Positions 37,161 through 46,008 of a stretch of DNA of 64,000 bases are shown piece by piece (positions within the stretch are counted from its first letter, which is position 1; every line of letters starts with the position of its first letter). The notes below the pieces were generated by a model. It searched no databases. It had not been told where the DNA came from and saw only the letters and a list, made by a program, of their open reading frames with translations. The translations under genes and the position numbers were made by a program. The DNA comes from Sphingomonas sp. (GTDB taxonomy: Bacteria > Pseudomonadota > Alphaproteobacteria > Sphingomonadales > Sphingomonadaceae), in NCBI RefSeq assembly GCF_029239295.1, contig NZ_JAQZBC010000009.1, positions 58,642-122,641 of the forward strand. The letters are read 5' to 3'.

Positions 37161-38332
37161 GCAGGAATTCCGATGAGATGATCGTCGGCGGCAGCAGTGA
37201 TCCGCACTGTGGCGATATCACCGATGGTCGACATCGGTTGGGGCAGGCGAACCTCGGCAAAGCCGGGAGTGTGGCCGCGGTCGCCGGGCTTTTCGATCAC
37301 GATCGGCTGATCGCTGCCGACCAGCGTGGGCAGCCATGCCGCGCGGCGGCGCGCCGCTGCTTCACGCAAACGGGCCGCACGTTCACGGATAACGCCCGGT
37401 GGAACCTGCGGCATCTTGGCCGCAGGAGTGCGATCTCGCGGCGAAAACGGGAAGATATGGGCGTGAACGATGTCGCAATCGGCCAGAATCTCAAGGGTGT
37501 TGGCCGCGGCCTCGTCCGTCTCAGTCGGGAAACCGGCGATCAAGTCGGCGCCGATGACAATTTCGCGTCTGGCTTTCAGGCGCTCGACCATCGCCACCGC
37601 CTCGCGGCGGGAGTGGCGGCGCTTCATCCGCTTCAGGATCAGGTCGTCGCCCGATTGTAGCGACAGATGAAGGTGCGGCATCACCCGCGGTTCGCTCGTC
37701 ACCAGTTCAAAGAGACGATCATCAATCTCGATCGTATCGAGCGAGGAGAGTCGTAGTCGGGGCAGACGGGGTACGTCCGTCAGAATCGTTTCCACCAGCG
37801 CGCCCAGGCCGTCGGCGTAGCTGGTGAGGTCGACACCGGTCAGCACGACCTCCTGTGCGCCGTCCTCAACAAGCTCGGCGATACGCGCAACAACTTGGCC
37901 GATCGGGTCGGAGCGGCTGGGGCCTCGGCCGAGCGGGATAGCGCAAAAGGTGCAGGAGTGATCGCATCCGTTCTGCACGCCGACGAAGGCGCGGGCGTGG
38001 CGGCGAGCGGGACGGTGATTGGGGAAGCCACCCCAAGTGGCCGGCAGTAGCTTCGCCGCATTGGGAACGATGCGGTCGACTTCCGGCATGGCCGCGAAGG
38101 CGGCGCGATCCATCTCGGACGCGCAGCCGGTCACGACGATCTCCGCTCCCGGACGATCCCGGCGCGCGCGACGCACAGCAACCCGCGTCTGGCGGACAGC
38201 CTCATTTGTCACGCCACAGCCATTGATCACCACCATATCCCGTGCGCCAGCGAGCGAACGGATCGTTTCGCTTTCGGCAAGGTTCAATCGACAGCCCAGG
38301 GTAATCACGTCGGGCGAACGGGAGGCGAGCAT
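37157..38332 (-). CDS. mtaB: tRNA t6A37 methylthiotransferase
   Basis: 391 residues, radical SAM enzyme that adds a methylthio group to t6A37 in tRNAs. Three Cys of the first cluster appear in LGCRLN, VINGCGVTN and VTGCASEMD, and the radical SAM motif CxxxCxxC in NGCDHSCTFCAIPLGRG. The usual TRAM C-terminus is short. Start set at ATG 38332, which overlaps head-on with the ATG of the DUF924 gene; no good ribosome site is seen, and GTG 38308 (MITLGCRLN) is an alternative. Coupled to ftsY by ATGA. Confidence 0.92.
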   Translation of the reverse strand: MLASRSPDVITLGCRLNLAESETIRSLAGARDMVVINGCGVTNEAVRQTRVAVRRARRDRPGAEIVVTGCASEMDRAAFAAMPEVDRIVPNAAKLLPATWGGFPNHRPARRHARAFVGVQNGCDHSCTFCAIPLGRGPSRSDPIGQVVARIAELVEDGAQEVVLTGVDLTSYADGLGALVETILTDVPRLPRLRLSSLDTIEIDDRLFELVTSEPRVMPHLHLSLQSGDDLILKRMKRRHSRREAVAMVERLKARREIVIGADLIAGFPTETDEAAANTLEILADCDIVHAHIFPFSPRDRTPAAKMPQVPPGVIRERAARLREAAARRRAAWLPTLVGSDQPIVIEKPGDRGHTPGFAEVRLPQPMSTIGDIATVRITAAADDHLIGIPA

Positions 38333-38918
38333 GGCTGGCGATCTAGGGATACATTCATCGTTAGTCCACGATGAGGCGCGTGCGATACTCGACTTCTGGT
38401 TCGCGCTGTCGATGGAGCGGCAGTTCAAGCGCGATCCGGAAGTCGACCGCGAGATCACGAGGCGGTTCGGCGCGCTGCGCGACACCGTGTTCGCCAGCGG
38501 CGCGGCCGGCTGGCGTGGCGGCCCTGACGAACTGCTGGCGGCAATTATCCTGCTCGATCAGTTTTCCCGCAACATCTACCGCGATTCGCCACGCGCTTAC
38601 GAGGCCGATGACCTGGCGGTGGAGTTGACGCTGCTGGCGATCGCCAATGGGTGGGAGGGCCGATACGTCGAGGAGGAGCGGGCGTTCCTCTACATGCCGC
38701 TGATGCATGCTGAGGACCTTCTCCTGCAGCGACTGTCGGTGGAGAAGTTCACAGAACTGGGCGGCCCGAATGTGCCGTTCGCGATCGGGCATCGCGACCT
38801 GGTGGAGCGGTTTGGCCGGTTTCCTACCCGCAATTCAGCCTTGGCGCGAGAGAGCACGACCGAGGAGCGGGCGTATCTGGCCATGCCCGACGACGGCACG
38901 GGGCCGCCGAAGGACTGA
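38331..38918 (+). CDS. DUF924 family protein
   Basis: 195 residues, all-helical TPR-like protein of unknown function. Family marks are ILDFWFALSMERQFKRDPEVDREI, ELLAAIILLDQFSRNIYRDSPRAYEAD, FLYMPLMHAEDLLLQ and RFPTRNSALARESTTEE. GGAGG lies five bases before ATG 38331. Its start is divergent from and overlaps that of mtaB (CATG), so its promoter must lie inside mtaB. Converges with the enoyl-CoA hydratase ten bases after the stop. Confidence 0.9.
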   Translation: MAGDLGIHSSLVHDEARAILDFWFALSMERQFKRDPEVDREITRRFGALRDTVFASGAAGWRGGPDELLAAIILLDQFSRNIYRDSPRAYEADDLAVELTLLAIANGWEGRYVEEERAFLYMPLMHAEDLLLQRLSVEKFTELGGPNVPFAIGHRDLVERFGRFPTRNSALARESTTEERAYLAMPDDGTGPPKD

Positions 38919-38928
38919 ACGTCTTGGT

Positions 38929-39726
38929 TTAGCGCCCCTGAAAGACGGGGTCGCGCTTTTCCAAGAGCGCGGCGACGCCTTCGCGGTGATCGTCGGTGGC
39001 ATGACTTACCGCTTGGGCAGTCGACGCCGAATCGAGTGCCTGATCGTAGCTGCTGGTCTGCCCCTGGCGCAGCAGCGACTTGGTGAGGCGAAGCGAGTGG
39101 GGCGGCAGGGCAGCAATGCGGTTTGCCAGTGCTAGTGCCTCATCCATCAACGTGTCGTGCGGCACGACGCGGCTGACGAGGCCCCATTCGGCCGCTGTCG
39201 GCGCGTCGATAACATCGCCGGTGAAGAACAGTTCTGCGGCACGGCTCATCCCGATGGCCCGGGGCAGCAGCCACGAGCCGCCATCGCCGGGTACGAGACC
39301 CAGCTTCAGAAAGGTTACGCCGAACTTCGCCTTGTCGGACGCAATCCGGATGTCCGCCATGCAGGCCACATCGCAGCCCAGCCCGATGGCGGCGCCGTTG
39401 ACGGCTGCGATCACCGGCATATCGAGCGAGAACAGCGCGCGGGCGATACGGTGGATGTTACGCTGATAGTGGCTGCGGATCGGCAGTCCGCCGCCCGAGA
39501 ACGGGCCCTCCGGATCCGCCATCTTCTTGATGTCGCCACCCGCAGAGAAGGCGCGACCCTCGCCGGTCAGGATCACACAGCGGATCGAAAGATCGGCGTT
39601 CAGCGCATCGCAGGCAGCGCGGACAGCCTCGCCATCACCGTCAGCCCCAAGCGCGTTCATAGCGTCCGGACGGTTGAGACGCAGGATCGCGATCGGGCCG
39701 CGAACTTCGGTGGTAACGACGGTCAT
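38929..39726 (-). CDS. Enoyl-CoA hydratase/isomerase family protein
   Basis: 265 residues, crotonase fold. The oxyanion hole is AFSAGGDIKKM and NGAAIGLGCDVA. The two glutamates of classic hydratases are not both present (the first is D in GCDVA and the second region reads FLKLGLVPGDGG), so it may be an isomerase or hydrolase rather than a hydratase. It is transcribed after the two acyl-CoA dehydrogenases (21 bases) as one beta-oxidation operon. Confidence 0.88.
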   Translation of the reverse strand: MTVVTTEVRGPIAILRLNRPDAMNALGADGDGEAVRAACDALNADLSIRCVILTGEGRAFSAGGDIKKMADPEGPFSGGGLPIRSHYQRNIHRIARALFSLDMPVIAAVNGAAIGLGCDVACMADIRIASDKAKFGVTFLKLGLVPGDGGSWLLPRAIGMSRAAELFFTGDVIDAPTAAEWGLVSRVVPHDTLMDEALALANRIAALPPHSLRLTKSLLRQGQTSSYDQALDSASTAQAVSHATDDHREGVAALLEKRDPVFQGR

Positions 39727-39747
39727 CTTGGTCTCCGAAAGTGGGTC

Positions 39748-40899
39748 TCAGCGTACGCCAAGTCCGCGGGCGATGATGCCGCGCAGGATCTCACGCGTGC
39801 CGCCTCGCAATGAAAAGCTGGGCGAGTTCATCGTAATATGCGCGAGAACCGCGATGAAGTCTGAAGTGGAGGCGGCGTCCGGCTCGGCATCGACGAGGCT
39901 ACGGGCGATGTCGGGCAGATCCTGCTCGAACGTTGCACCCAGATCCTTGACAATGGCGGCGTGCGTACCAGGATTATCGCCTGCATCGAGCATCACGGCC
40001 ACACCGCGCGACAGCCGGCGAAGCGTAATCAGATGCGCGGTCAGTCGCCCGAGCGCCAGTTGCGCTGCTTCGCTTGGAGCATGTTGAAGCACGCCGACAA
40101 GCTCTATGAGCAACTGCATCGACGACAAGAATCGCTCCGGCCCGCTGCGTTCAAACGCAAGCTCGCTCATCACCTGCTCCCAGCCCGCCCCTTCGGTCCC
40201 GATCAGCGCGGAGGCGGGGAGGAAGGCGTCCTCGAAATGCACCTCATTGAAATGATGCTGCCCGGCCAGATCGATGATCGGGCGGATAGTGATTCCCTCG
40301 GTAGTACGCAGGTCGACGAGCAACTGGCTGGTACCCGCCTGGCGATCCGCCGGCGTGCCGCTCGTCCGGCAGAACAGGATCATGTAATCGGCGTCGTGCG
40401 CGCCGGTGGTCCAAAGCTTCGTTCCGGTGACTCGCCAGCCCCCCTCCGCGGGAACCGCGCGGGTGCGCGTCGCGGCGAGGTCAGAGCCCGAATCGGGTTC
40501 GCTCATGCCGATGCAGAACACCGTCTCGCCAGCGGCGATGCCCGGCAGGATCGACTGCTTCTGTTCTTCGGTGCCGTATTTCAGGAGGCTGGGGCCGCTC
40601 TGGCGATCGGCGATCCAATGCGCGGCTACCGGCGCGCCCGCCGCCAGTGTTTCCTCCACCACGACATAGCGTTCAAAGACGCTACGTTCATGTCCGCCGT
40701 AACGCTTCGGCCATGTCATGCCGAGCCATCCACGCTGACCCAGTTTGCGGCTGAAATCGCGATCGAAGCCGTTCCAGCTGTCGGCACGCGACAGCGGGGA
40801 GCGCGTGGCCAGTTCTGTGGCGAGAAACGCCCGCACCTCTTGGCGGAGCCCCTCGGCGGCGTCGTGCCGAAGCGGCGCGGGGAAGCGAAGCGTTGTCAT
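39748..40899 (-). CDS. Acyl-CoA dehydrogenase
   Basis: 383 residues. N-terminal GWLGMTWPKRYGG, the FAD/substrate motif FCIGMSEPDSGSDLAATRT, TKLWTTGAHDADY, and the C-terminal SFSLRGGTREILRGIIARGLGVR. The R-G-G-T end resembles the EGGTSEV motif of the family, with Glu replaced by Arg-Gly, so this chain may not be the base-bearing subunit. Start at ATG 40899 overlaps the next gene's stop (ATGA), which supports a heteromeric pair. Confidence 0.9.
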   Translation of the reverse strand: MTTLRFPAPLRHDAAEGLRQEVRAFLATELATRSPLSRADSWNGFDRDFSRKLGQRGWLGMTWPKRYGGHERSVFERYVVVEETLAAGAPVAAHWIADRQSGPSLLKYGTEEQKQSILPGIAAGETVFCIGMSEPDSGSDLAATRTRAVPAEGGWRVTGTKLWTTGAHDADYMILFCRTSGTPADRQAGTSQLLVDLRTTEGITIRPIIDLAGQHHFNEVHFEDAFLPASALIGTEGAGWEQVMSELAFERSGPERFLSSMQLLIELVGVLQHAPSEAAQLALGRLTAHLITLRRLSRGVAVMLDAGDNPGTHAAIVKDLGATFEQDLPDIARSLVDAEPDAASTSDFIAVLAHITMNSPSFSLRGGTREILRGIIARGLGVR

Positions 40900-41867
40900 G
40901 CTGCCACCACCATCGGCCAATATCCCTCCCGTCCCGCCGCCAACGCGCGCTTGCCCAACGCGAGCGTCCAGGCGCGCTGCGTTCCATATTCGTCGCGCCA
41001 CGACCAAAGCGCCGTGGTGTAGCGGTGCAGAACATGTTCGCGGGTGAAGCCGATCGCGCCGTGCAGCTGATGGGCGATGGCGCTCGCCTTGCTCGCAGCC
41101 TCTCCGATACGGGCGCGTGCGACTGCGACTGCGACCGCGAAGCCGAGGTCCGTGTTTTCGGCAAATGCATCTGCCGCCTGATCCGCGGCTGCGGACGCCG
41201 CGGCGACCTCACCGGCCAGCTTAGCGAGTTCCTGCTGGATCGCCTGGAACTTGGCGAGCGGCCGACCGAACTGAACGCGCGTCGACACGTGATCGACGGT
41301 GAGTTGCAGGACATGCTCGAGGGCACCGGCCATCTGCAGCGCGCGGGCGAGCGCCGCCCACTCGAGCAGCGATGCGCCAGGGAAGGGCGCAGTCTCTCCG
41401 CCGGCGAGATCGAGCAGGTCGCGCGGGGCGCTCGCCAGATTCTGACCCTGCTGCACGACCGTCGGCGAAGTATATCGATGGAGCTGCCCGTCGCTGAACG
41501 CGACCACCGTCTGGGCGAAGCGACCCCACGGCACTGGTTTCTGCGGCTCCGGGGCCAAGCCAGCTGGCCCCTCGGCGAGTGGCAGACCGGCAGCGGCGAG
41601 GGCCGCGTTGGCGATCATCGTCTCGGCGAGCGGCAGCGCGAGCGCGTGGGTCCCCGCTTGCCGGATGAGCGCCAATGCCTCTGCGGGAGGGATGCCGAAG
41701 CCGCCATGTTGCTCTGGCACGAGGGCGAGCGGCAGGCCGCTTTCTTCGATGGCGTTCCAAGCCTCAGTTGCCCAGACACCCTGCGCCGCTGCTTGTTCGA
41801 TCGCCTCGGCATGGGTCGTAAACAGGCGCTCCGCGGTATCCGCGAGCATCGTCCCGATGTCGCTCAC
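40896..41867 (-). CDS. Acyl-CoA dehydrogenase, short partner subunit
   Basis: 323 residues, shorter than a full acyl-CoA dehydrogenase. The recognisable parts are GLPLALVPEQHGGFGIPPAEAL, TRVQFGRPLAKFQAIQQELAKL and LHGAIGFTREHVLHRYT with the RE pair in place of the usual YEG(T/S). Start set to GTG 41867 with GGGAG eight bases upstream; a longer open frame to 42437 is antisense to modA and is rejected. Coupled to the 39748 dehydrogenase by ATGA. Confidence 0.88.
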   Translation of the reverse strand: MSDIGTMLADTAERLFTTHAEAIEQAAAQGVWATEAWNAIEESGLPLALVPEQHGGFGIPPAEALALIRQAGTHALALPLAETMIANAALAAAGLPLAEGPAGLAPEPQKPVPWGRFAQTVVAFSDGQLHRYTSPTVVQQGQNLASAPRDLLDLAGGETAPFPGASLLEWAALARALQMAGALEHVLQLTVDHVSTRVQFGRPLAKFQAIQQELAKLAGEVAAASAAADQAADAFAENTDLGFAVAVAVARARIGEAASKASAIAHQLHGAIGFTREHVLHRYTTALWSWRDEYGTQRAWTLALGKRALAAGREGYWPMVVAA

Positions 41868-42018
41868 GCCCGTCGCTCCCGGCGGTCCTGCATGTGCATG
41901 GCCGTTCCTCTCCGTTATCCATTCGTCGCTAGGGCAAGCGGCGGTCGCTTGTCCACCTGACAGTCCTGCTGGTCGGCACGATAGTCCGTGGTAAGAGCGC
42001 GCGGCCGAGGGGAATGTG

Positions 42019-42777
42019 ATGCGCCTGTGGTCACTGCTGTTGATGCTTTTGACGCTGCTGGGCGCGCCAGCGGCGGCGCAGGGCCGCGGACCGCTGGTGC
42101 TGGCGGCAGCGAGCATGCAGGAGGCACTCGGCGAGGCGGCCGATAGCTGGGCGCGGCAAGGGCATGAGCGGCCCGTCCTTTCCTTTGCCGCATCGTCCGC
42201 GCTGGCGCGGCAGATCGGCGCCGGTGCACCCGCCGACCTCTTCATTTCCGCCGATGAGCGATGGATGAACTGGCTCGCGGAGCGGCGGCGGATCGTGCCG
42301 AGCACACGCGCGGTGCTAGCCGGCAACCAGTTGGTCGTGGTGGCCGCGCGGGGCAGGGGGCAGGAACTCGGCGGGCGCGGTGGTCTAGCGCTCGGCCAGA
42401 TGCTGGCCGCAGGCCCGCTCGCGATGGGCGACCCCATGGCTGTGCCGGCCGGACGTTATGGGAAGGCCGCGCTGGAGCGGCTGGGTGCATGGTCGCTGGT
42501 CGCGCCGCGCGTGGTGCGCGCCGATAGCGTCCGGGCGGCGCTATCGCTGGTGGAGCGTGGTGCCGCGCCCTACGGCGTCGTCTATGCCACCGATGCGCGC
42601 ATTGCGCCGCGGCTGCGCATCGTGGGCCGGTTCCCGGCGGCGAGCCACCCGGCGATCACTTATCCCATCGCACGGCTGAGCAGTGCGCGGCACCCCGGTG
42701 CCGAAGGCTTCCGCCAATTCCTGCTGTCCCCCGCCGGCAAGGCCATAATGGCGCGCCATGGGTTTGCCCCGCGATGA
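42019..42777 (+). CDS. modA: Molybdate ABC transporter, substrate-binding protein
   Basis: 252 residues, periplasmic. Signal peptide MRLWSLLLMLLTLLGAPAAAQG (cleavage near AAA-QG). Binding-protein marks: VLAAASMQEALGEAADSW, FAASSALARQIGAGAPADLFISAD and MGDPMAVPAGRYGKAAL. ATG 42019 lies six bases after AGGGG; the GTG at 42016 is too near. Overlaps modB by ATGA. Promoter lies in the 151 bases shared with the divergent acyl-CoA dehydrogenase gene; no ModE site was evident. Confidence 0.95.
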   Translation: MRLWSLLLMLLTLLGAPAAAQGRGPLVLAAASMQEALGEAADSWARQGHERPVLSFAASSALARQIGAGAPADLFISADERWMNWLAERRRIVPSTRAVLAGNQLVVVAARGRGQELGGRGGLALGQMLAAGPLAMGDPMAVPAGRYGKAALERLGAWSLVAPRVVRADSVRAALSLVERGAAPYGVVYATDARIAPRLRIVGRFPAASHPAITYPIARLSSARHPGAEGFRQFLLSPAGKAIMARHGFAPR

Positions 42778-43460
42778 CGGAAGAGATCGCAACAATCGTT
42801 CGGCTGTCGCTGCTGGTTGGCGGGGTGGCGACATTGGGCATGCTGCCGGTCGCGTTTGGACTGGCGTGGATCCTGGCGCGGGCGGAGTTTCCCGGCAAAG
42901 TCATCCTCGACGGGATCATCCATCTGCCGCTGGTGGTGCCGCCGGTGGTGACCGGGTGGATGCTGCTGCTGGCGTTTGCGCCCGAGGGGCCGCTAGGAGC
43001 GCCGCTGGAGCGGTGGTTCGGGATCAGCGTGATGTTCCGCTGGACCGGGGCCGCGATCGCCGCCGGCATCATGGCGCTGCCGTTGATGGTGCGCGCGATG
43101 CGGCTGTCGATCGAGTCCGTTGATCAGCGGCTGGAGCAGGCAGCGCGAACGCTGGGGGCAGGGCGATGGCGCGCGTTCGCTACCATCACCCTGCCGCTGG
43201 CGTCGCCGGGCGTGATCGCGGGCGTTGTGCTGGGCTTTGCGCGGTCGCTGGGCGAGTTTGGCGCGACGATCACCTTCGTGTCCAACGTTCCAGGGGAGAC
43301 GCAGACCTTGCCGCTGGCGATCTATGCGGCGCTTCAGCAGCCGGGCAGCGAGGCGGTCGTGTGGCGGTTGGCAGGGATCTCTGTCGCGCTAAGCCTGATC
43401 GCGCTGATCGTGTCGGAGATGATTGCGCGGCAACAGGGACGGCGGCTGAATGTCCTTTGA
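42774..43460 (+). CDS. modB: Molybdate ABC transporter, permease
   Basis: 228 residues, five or six membrane helices. The EAA-like ABC-contact loop EQAARTLGAGRWRAFATITLPLASPGVIAG and the LGEFGATITFVSNVPGETQTLPLAIY motif are diagnostic of ModB. Overlaps modC by 11 bases, so all three genes are translated together. Confidence 0.95.
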   Translation: MTEEIATIVRLSLLVGGVATLGMLPVAFGLAWILARAEFPGKVILDGIIHLPLVVPPVVTGWMLLLAFAPEGPLGAPLERWFGISVMFRWTGAAIAAGIMALPLMVRAMRLSIESVDQRLEQAARTLGAGRWRAFATITLPLASPGVIAGVVLGFARSLGEFGATITFVSNVPGETQTLPLAIYAALQQPGSEAVVWRLAGISVALSLIALIVSEMIARQQGRRLNVL

Positions 43461-44052
43461 CATCGACCTGACCGTCCGGCGCGGTGAACGGGTGATCGGC
43501 ACGGCGTTTCGCTCGGAGGCGCGAAGCACCGTGCTGGTCGGTCACTCAGGCGCAGGCAAGACCAGCGTGCTGATGATGATTGCCGGGCTGCTGCGGCCAA
43601 GCTGTGGCCATATTCGAATCGCCGGGCGCACGCTGTATGACGAGGCCGCGGCGGTCGATCTGCCGCCGCAGCACCGCCGGGCGGGGGTGGTGTTTCAGGA
43701 ACCCCGCCTGTTCCCGCACCTCTCCGTGCGCAAGAACCTGCTATATGGCGCCGCAGATGCTTCGGCCGTGGCGCGGATCGCGGCGACGCTGGAGATCGCG
43801 CCACTGCTGGATCGTTGGCCGCGCAGCCTGTCGGGCGGTGAGGCGCGGCGGGTCGCGATCGGCCGCGCGTTGCTGAGCGATCCCGCGTTCCTGCTGCTGG
43901 ACGAGCCGCTTGCCTCGCTTGACCGCACCCGCCGTGAGGAAGCGATGCAGGAGATTGAACGGCTGCGTGACGACATGCGCCTGCCGATGCTGATCGTTAC
44001 GCACGACCCGGAGGAGGCCGAGCGGCTCGGTCAGCATATCGTCAGGATGTGA
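43450..44052 (+). CDS. modC: Molybdate ABC transporter, ATP-binding protein (short form)
   Basis: 200 residues. Walker A is VGHSGAGKTSVLM, the signature LSGGEARRVAIGRALL, Walker B FLLLDEPLASLDRTRREE, followed by the switch His in LIVTHDPEEAERLGQHIV. It stops there; the C-terminal TOBE/MOP domain of about 140 residues found in typical ModC is missing, leaving the bare ATPase. The stop region overlaps the convergent protease gene by 11 bases. Probably still functional for transport, without molybdate sensing by the MOP domain. Confidence 0.92.
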   Translation: MSFDIDLTVRRGERVIGTAFRSEARSTVLVGHSGAGKTSVLMMIAGLLRPSCGHIRIAGRTLYDEAAAVDLPPQHRRAGVVFQEPRLFPHLSVRKNLLYGAADASAVARIAATLEIAPLLDRWPRSLSGGEARRVAIGRALLSDPAFLLLDEPLASLDRTRREEAMQEIERLRDDMRLPMLIVTHDPEEAERLGQHIVRM

Positions 44053-44677
44053 CCGCTTGCGGGTGATTGGGCACGAGCACCAGCGTCCGCCCCTCGACCC
44101 GCCACGATTTCAGCCGCGACAGGAAGTTCATCCCCAGCACGTCGGTGTCGCCGAACGCGGGGGAGACGACCACAGGCACGTCACGCGCAACGATGTTACC
44201 CAGCGCCAGTTCGTCGATGGTTGCGGTCTGCGCGCGGATCGTGCCGTTCGCCGTCCGCAACAGCATCGGGAACACCGCGTCGCGCACGTCCAGGCCGGCC
44301 GCCTTGGCGGTGTCGAGCGACAACGCGGTGACAGTCGCGCCGCTATCGATCAGCATGCGCCGCTTCACCCCGCCGAACGTAGCATTGGCCCAGAAGTGCC
44401 CGTCGGGGCTCATGCGGATGCGCGTCTCGGCACCCTCGACCTGCTGGCCCGAGAGGTTCAGCGCCTCGGTGACGCGACCGAGATAGGGATCGAAGCGTTC
44501 GCGCTCACCCAATACAAAGACCAGTGCGCCGATGAGCGCCACCCACATCGCGATACTGATGAGGCGTCCCAACACGGGGATGCGGCGGAGAAAGCCTGCC
44601 ACCACAACCAACGCGAACAGGGCAAGGATCAGCGGATAGTGAGGTGCCAGATCGGCCAGTGCGTCCATTTTCTCCAT
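44042..44677 (-). CDS. Retropepsin-like aspartic protease with membrane anchor
   Basis: About 211 residues. Two hydrophobic segments near the N-terminus (LILALFALVVVAGFL, LISIAMWVALIGALVFVL) anchor it, followed by a periplasmic retroviral-type protease domain with MLIDSGATVTALS (the catalytic DSG) and a matching FGDTDVLGMNFLSRL end; this is the TIGR02281 group. ATG 44677 (MEKMDAL) and ATG 44668 are both possible; GGAG favours 44668. Tail-to-tail with modC. Substrate unknown. Confidence 0.87.
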   Translation of the reverse strand: MEKMDALADLAPHYPLILALFALVVVAGFLRRIPVLGRLISIAMWVALIGALVFVLGERERFDPYLGRVTEALNLSGQQVEGAETRIRMSPDGHFWANATFGGVKRRMLIDSGATVTALSLDTAKAAGLDVRDAVFPMLLRTANGTIRAQTATIDELALGNIVARDVPVVVSPAFGDTDVLGMNFLSRLKSWRVEGRTLVLVPNHPQAVTS

Positions 44678-44754
44678 ATAGGACGGCAGGGCGTCGCTGC
44701 GATGTGGCGGGCAACGGATTTTTCTAAGGCGCGCCGTCAGGCATGCAGACAGCA

Positions 44755-44788
44755 AAAAGGGGCCGCTCCCTTCGGAGCTGCCCCTTTT
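44755..44788 (-). terminator. Terminator of the rplM-rpsI operon
   Basis: AAAAGGGGCCGCTCC and GGAGCTGCCCCTTTT form a 15-bp stem with one mismatch around CTTC; A and T runs on both sides make it bidirectional. It lies 53 bases after the rpsI stop. Confidence 0.85.
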
Positions 44789-44840
44789 GTCTTGCCAGTA
44801 GCCAGCAACGGACCGGTAAGCCGACCCGCTGCCAGAAACC

Positions 44841-45389
44841 TTAGCGCTTCGAGAACTGGAAGCTGCGGCGTGCCTTGGCGCGGCCGTACTTCTTACGCTC
44901 GACGGTACGGCTGTCGCGCGTCAGGAAGCCCGCTGCCTTTACCGGCGCACGCAGGATCGGCTCGTACTTGGTGATCGCCTGGCTGATGCCGTGCTTCACC
45001 GCGCCGGCCTGACCCGACAAACCGCCACCCTTGACGGTGCAGATCACGTCATACTGGCCCTCGCGCTCGGTGATACCGAACACCTGGTTGATGACGAGAC
45101 GCAGCGTCGGACGTGCGAAATACACTTCTTGGTCACGGCCGTTGACGGTGATCTTGCCCGAGCCCGGCTTCAGCCAAACGCGAGCAACCGCGTCCTTACG
45201 ACGACCGGTGGCATAGGCGCGACCGTACTTGTCGAGCTCCTGCGCCCGCAGCGGGGCGCGCTGCGACGGCTCATCGATCTTGCCTTCGAGATAGGCCTCG
45301 GCCTTCTCTTCCGAAGCGGCGACGGCGGTTTCGCGCTGCTCGTTGAGCGCGGCACCGAGATCAGCGAGAGACTGGCGATTGTCGGACAT
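44841..45389 (-). CDS. rpsI: 30S ribosomal protein S9
   Basis: 182 residues. The S9 fold begins near residue 55 with [22 protein letters not shown] and ends with [15 protein letters not shown], the tail that contacts P-site tRNA. The N-terminal 50-residue acidic extension (with [15 protein letters not shown]) is longer than in E. coli but occurs in alphaproteobacteria. Its ATG overlaps the rplM stop by one base (TAATG). Confidence 0.98.
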   Translation of the reverse strand: MSDNRQSLADLGAALNEQRETAVAASEEKAEAYLEGKIDEPSQRAPLRAQELDKYGRAYATGRRKDAVARVWLKPGSGKITVNGRDQEVYFARPTLRLVINQVFGITEREGQYDVICTVKGGGLSGQAGAVKHGISQAITKYEPILRAPVKAAGFLTRDSRTVERKKYGRAKARRSFQFSKR

Positions 45390-45868
45390 TATGCGCCCAC
45401 CTTGTTCTTGCGGCTCATGCCGGCGATGTCGAGGACCTCGGGGTTCTGCGCTTCGTGCGGGTGCTCAGCGCCCTTGAAGATGCGCAGGTTGCGCATCTGC
45501 TGACGGCCGAGCGGGCCACGCGGGATCATGCGCTCAACAGCCTTTTCGAGGACACGCTCCGGGAAGCGGCCTTCGAGCACCTTGGCGGCAGTGACGCCCT
45601 TGATGCCGCCGGCATAACCGGTGTGCTTGTAATAGACCTTGGCAGCCAGCTTGTTGCCGGTGAAACGCACCTTGTCGGCGTTGATCACGATGACATTGTC
45701 ACCGCAATCGACGTGCGGGGTGAACGACGTCTTGTGCTTGCCGCGTAGGACGTTGGCGATCACCACCGCTGCACGACCGACCACGAGATCGGTGGCATCG
45801 ACGATGTGCCACTTCTTTTCCACCTCTGCGGGCTTGGCCGCCTTGGTGGTCTTCATCAGCGCCTTCAT
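45389..45868 (-). CDS. rplM: 50S ribosomal protein L13
   Basis: 159 residues. L13 marks: [64 protein letters not shown] and [27 protein letters not shown] 45868 (MKALMKTTK) chosen; AAAGG lies nine bases upstream. The usual rplM-rpsI operon, ending at the strong terminator near 44755. Confidence 0.98.
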   Translation of the reverse strand: MKALMKTTKAAKPAEVEKKWHIVDATDLVVGRAAVVIANVLRGKHKTSFTPHVDCGDNVIVINADKVRFTGNKLAAKVYYKHTGYAGGIKGVTAAKVLEGRFPERVLEKAVERMIPRGPLGRQQMRNLRIFKGAEHPHEAQNPEVLDIAGMSRKNKVGA

Positions 45869-45974
45869 GGGCTTAGACCTTTGTAAGAAACAGAGACGCC
45901 ACCCCTTGCGAGGGCGGCGTGATGGAGCGGCATTGAAGAAAGGCCTGCTGAAAGTCAACGATTCAGCGGCTTTC

Positions 45975-46000
45975 CTGACGGGTAACATGATACCCGTCAG
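45975..46000. promoter_or_regulatory. Perfect 10-bp inverted repeat between TonB receptor and rplM
   Basis: CTGACGGGTA-ACATGA-TACCCGTCAG, nine bases beyond the receptor stop and 107 before the rplM start. It could end the receptor transcript, but lacks a T run; it could also be an operator for rplM. No function is proven. Confidence 0.45.
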
Positions 46001-46008
46001 TGTTCGGC

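Noticed and set aside
41868..42018. ModE-type operator upstream of modA
   Set aside because: No convincing inverted CGTTATAT-like sites were found.
40896..42437. Long N-terminal extension of the short acyl-CoA dehydrogenase
   Set aside because: The first 190 residues are antisense to modA and not protein-like; GTG 41867 has a good ribosome site.
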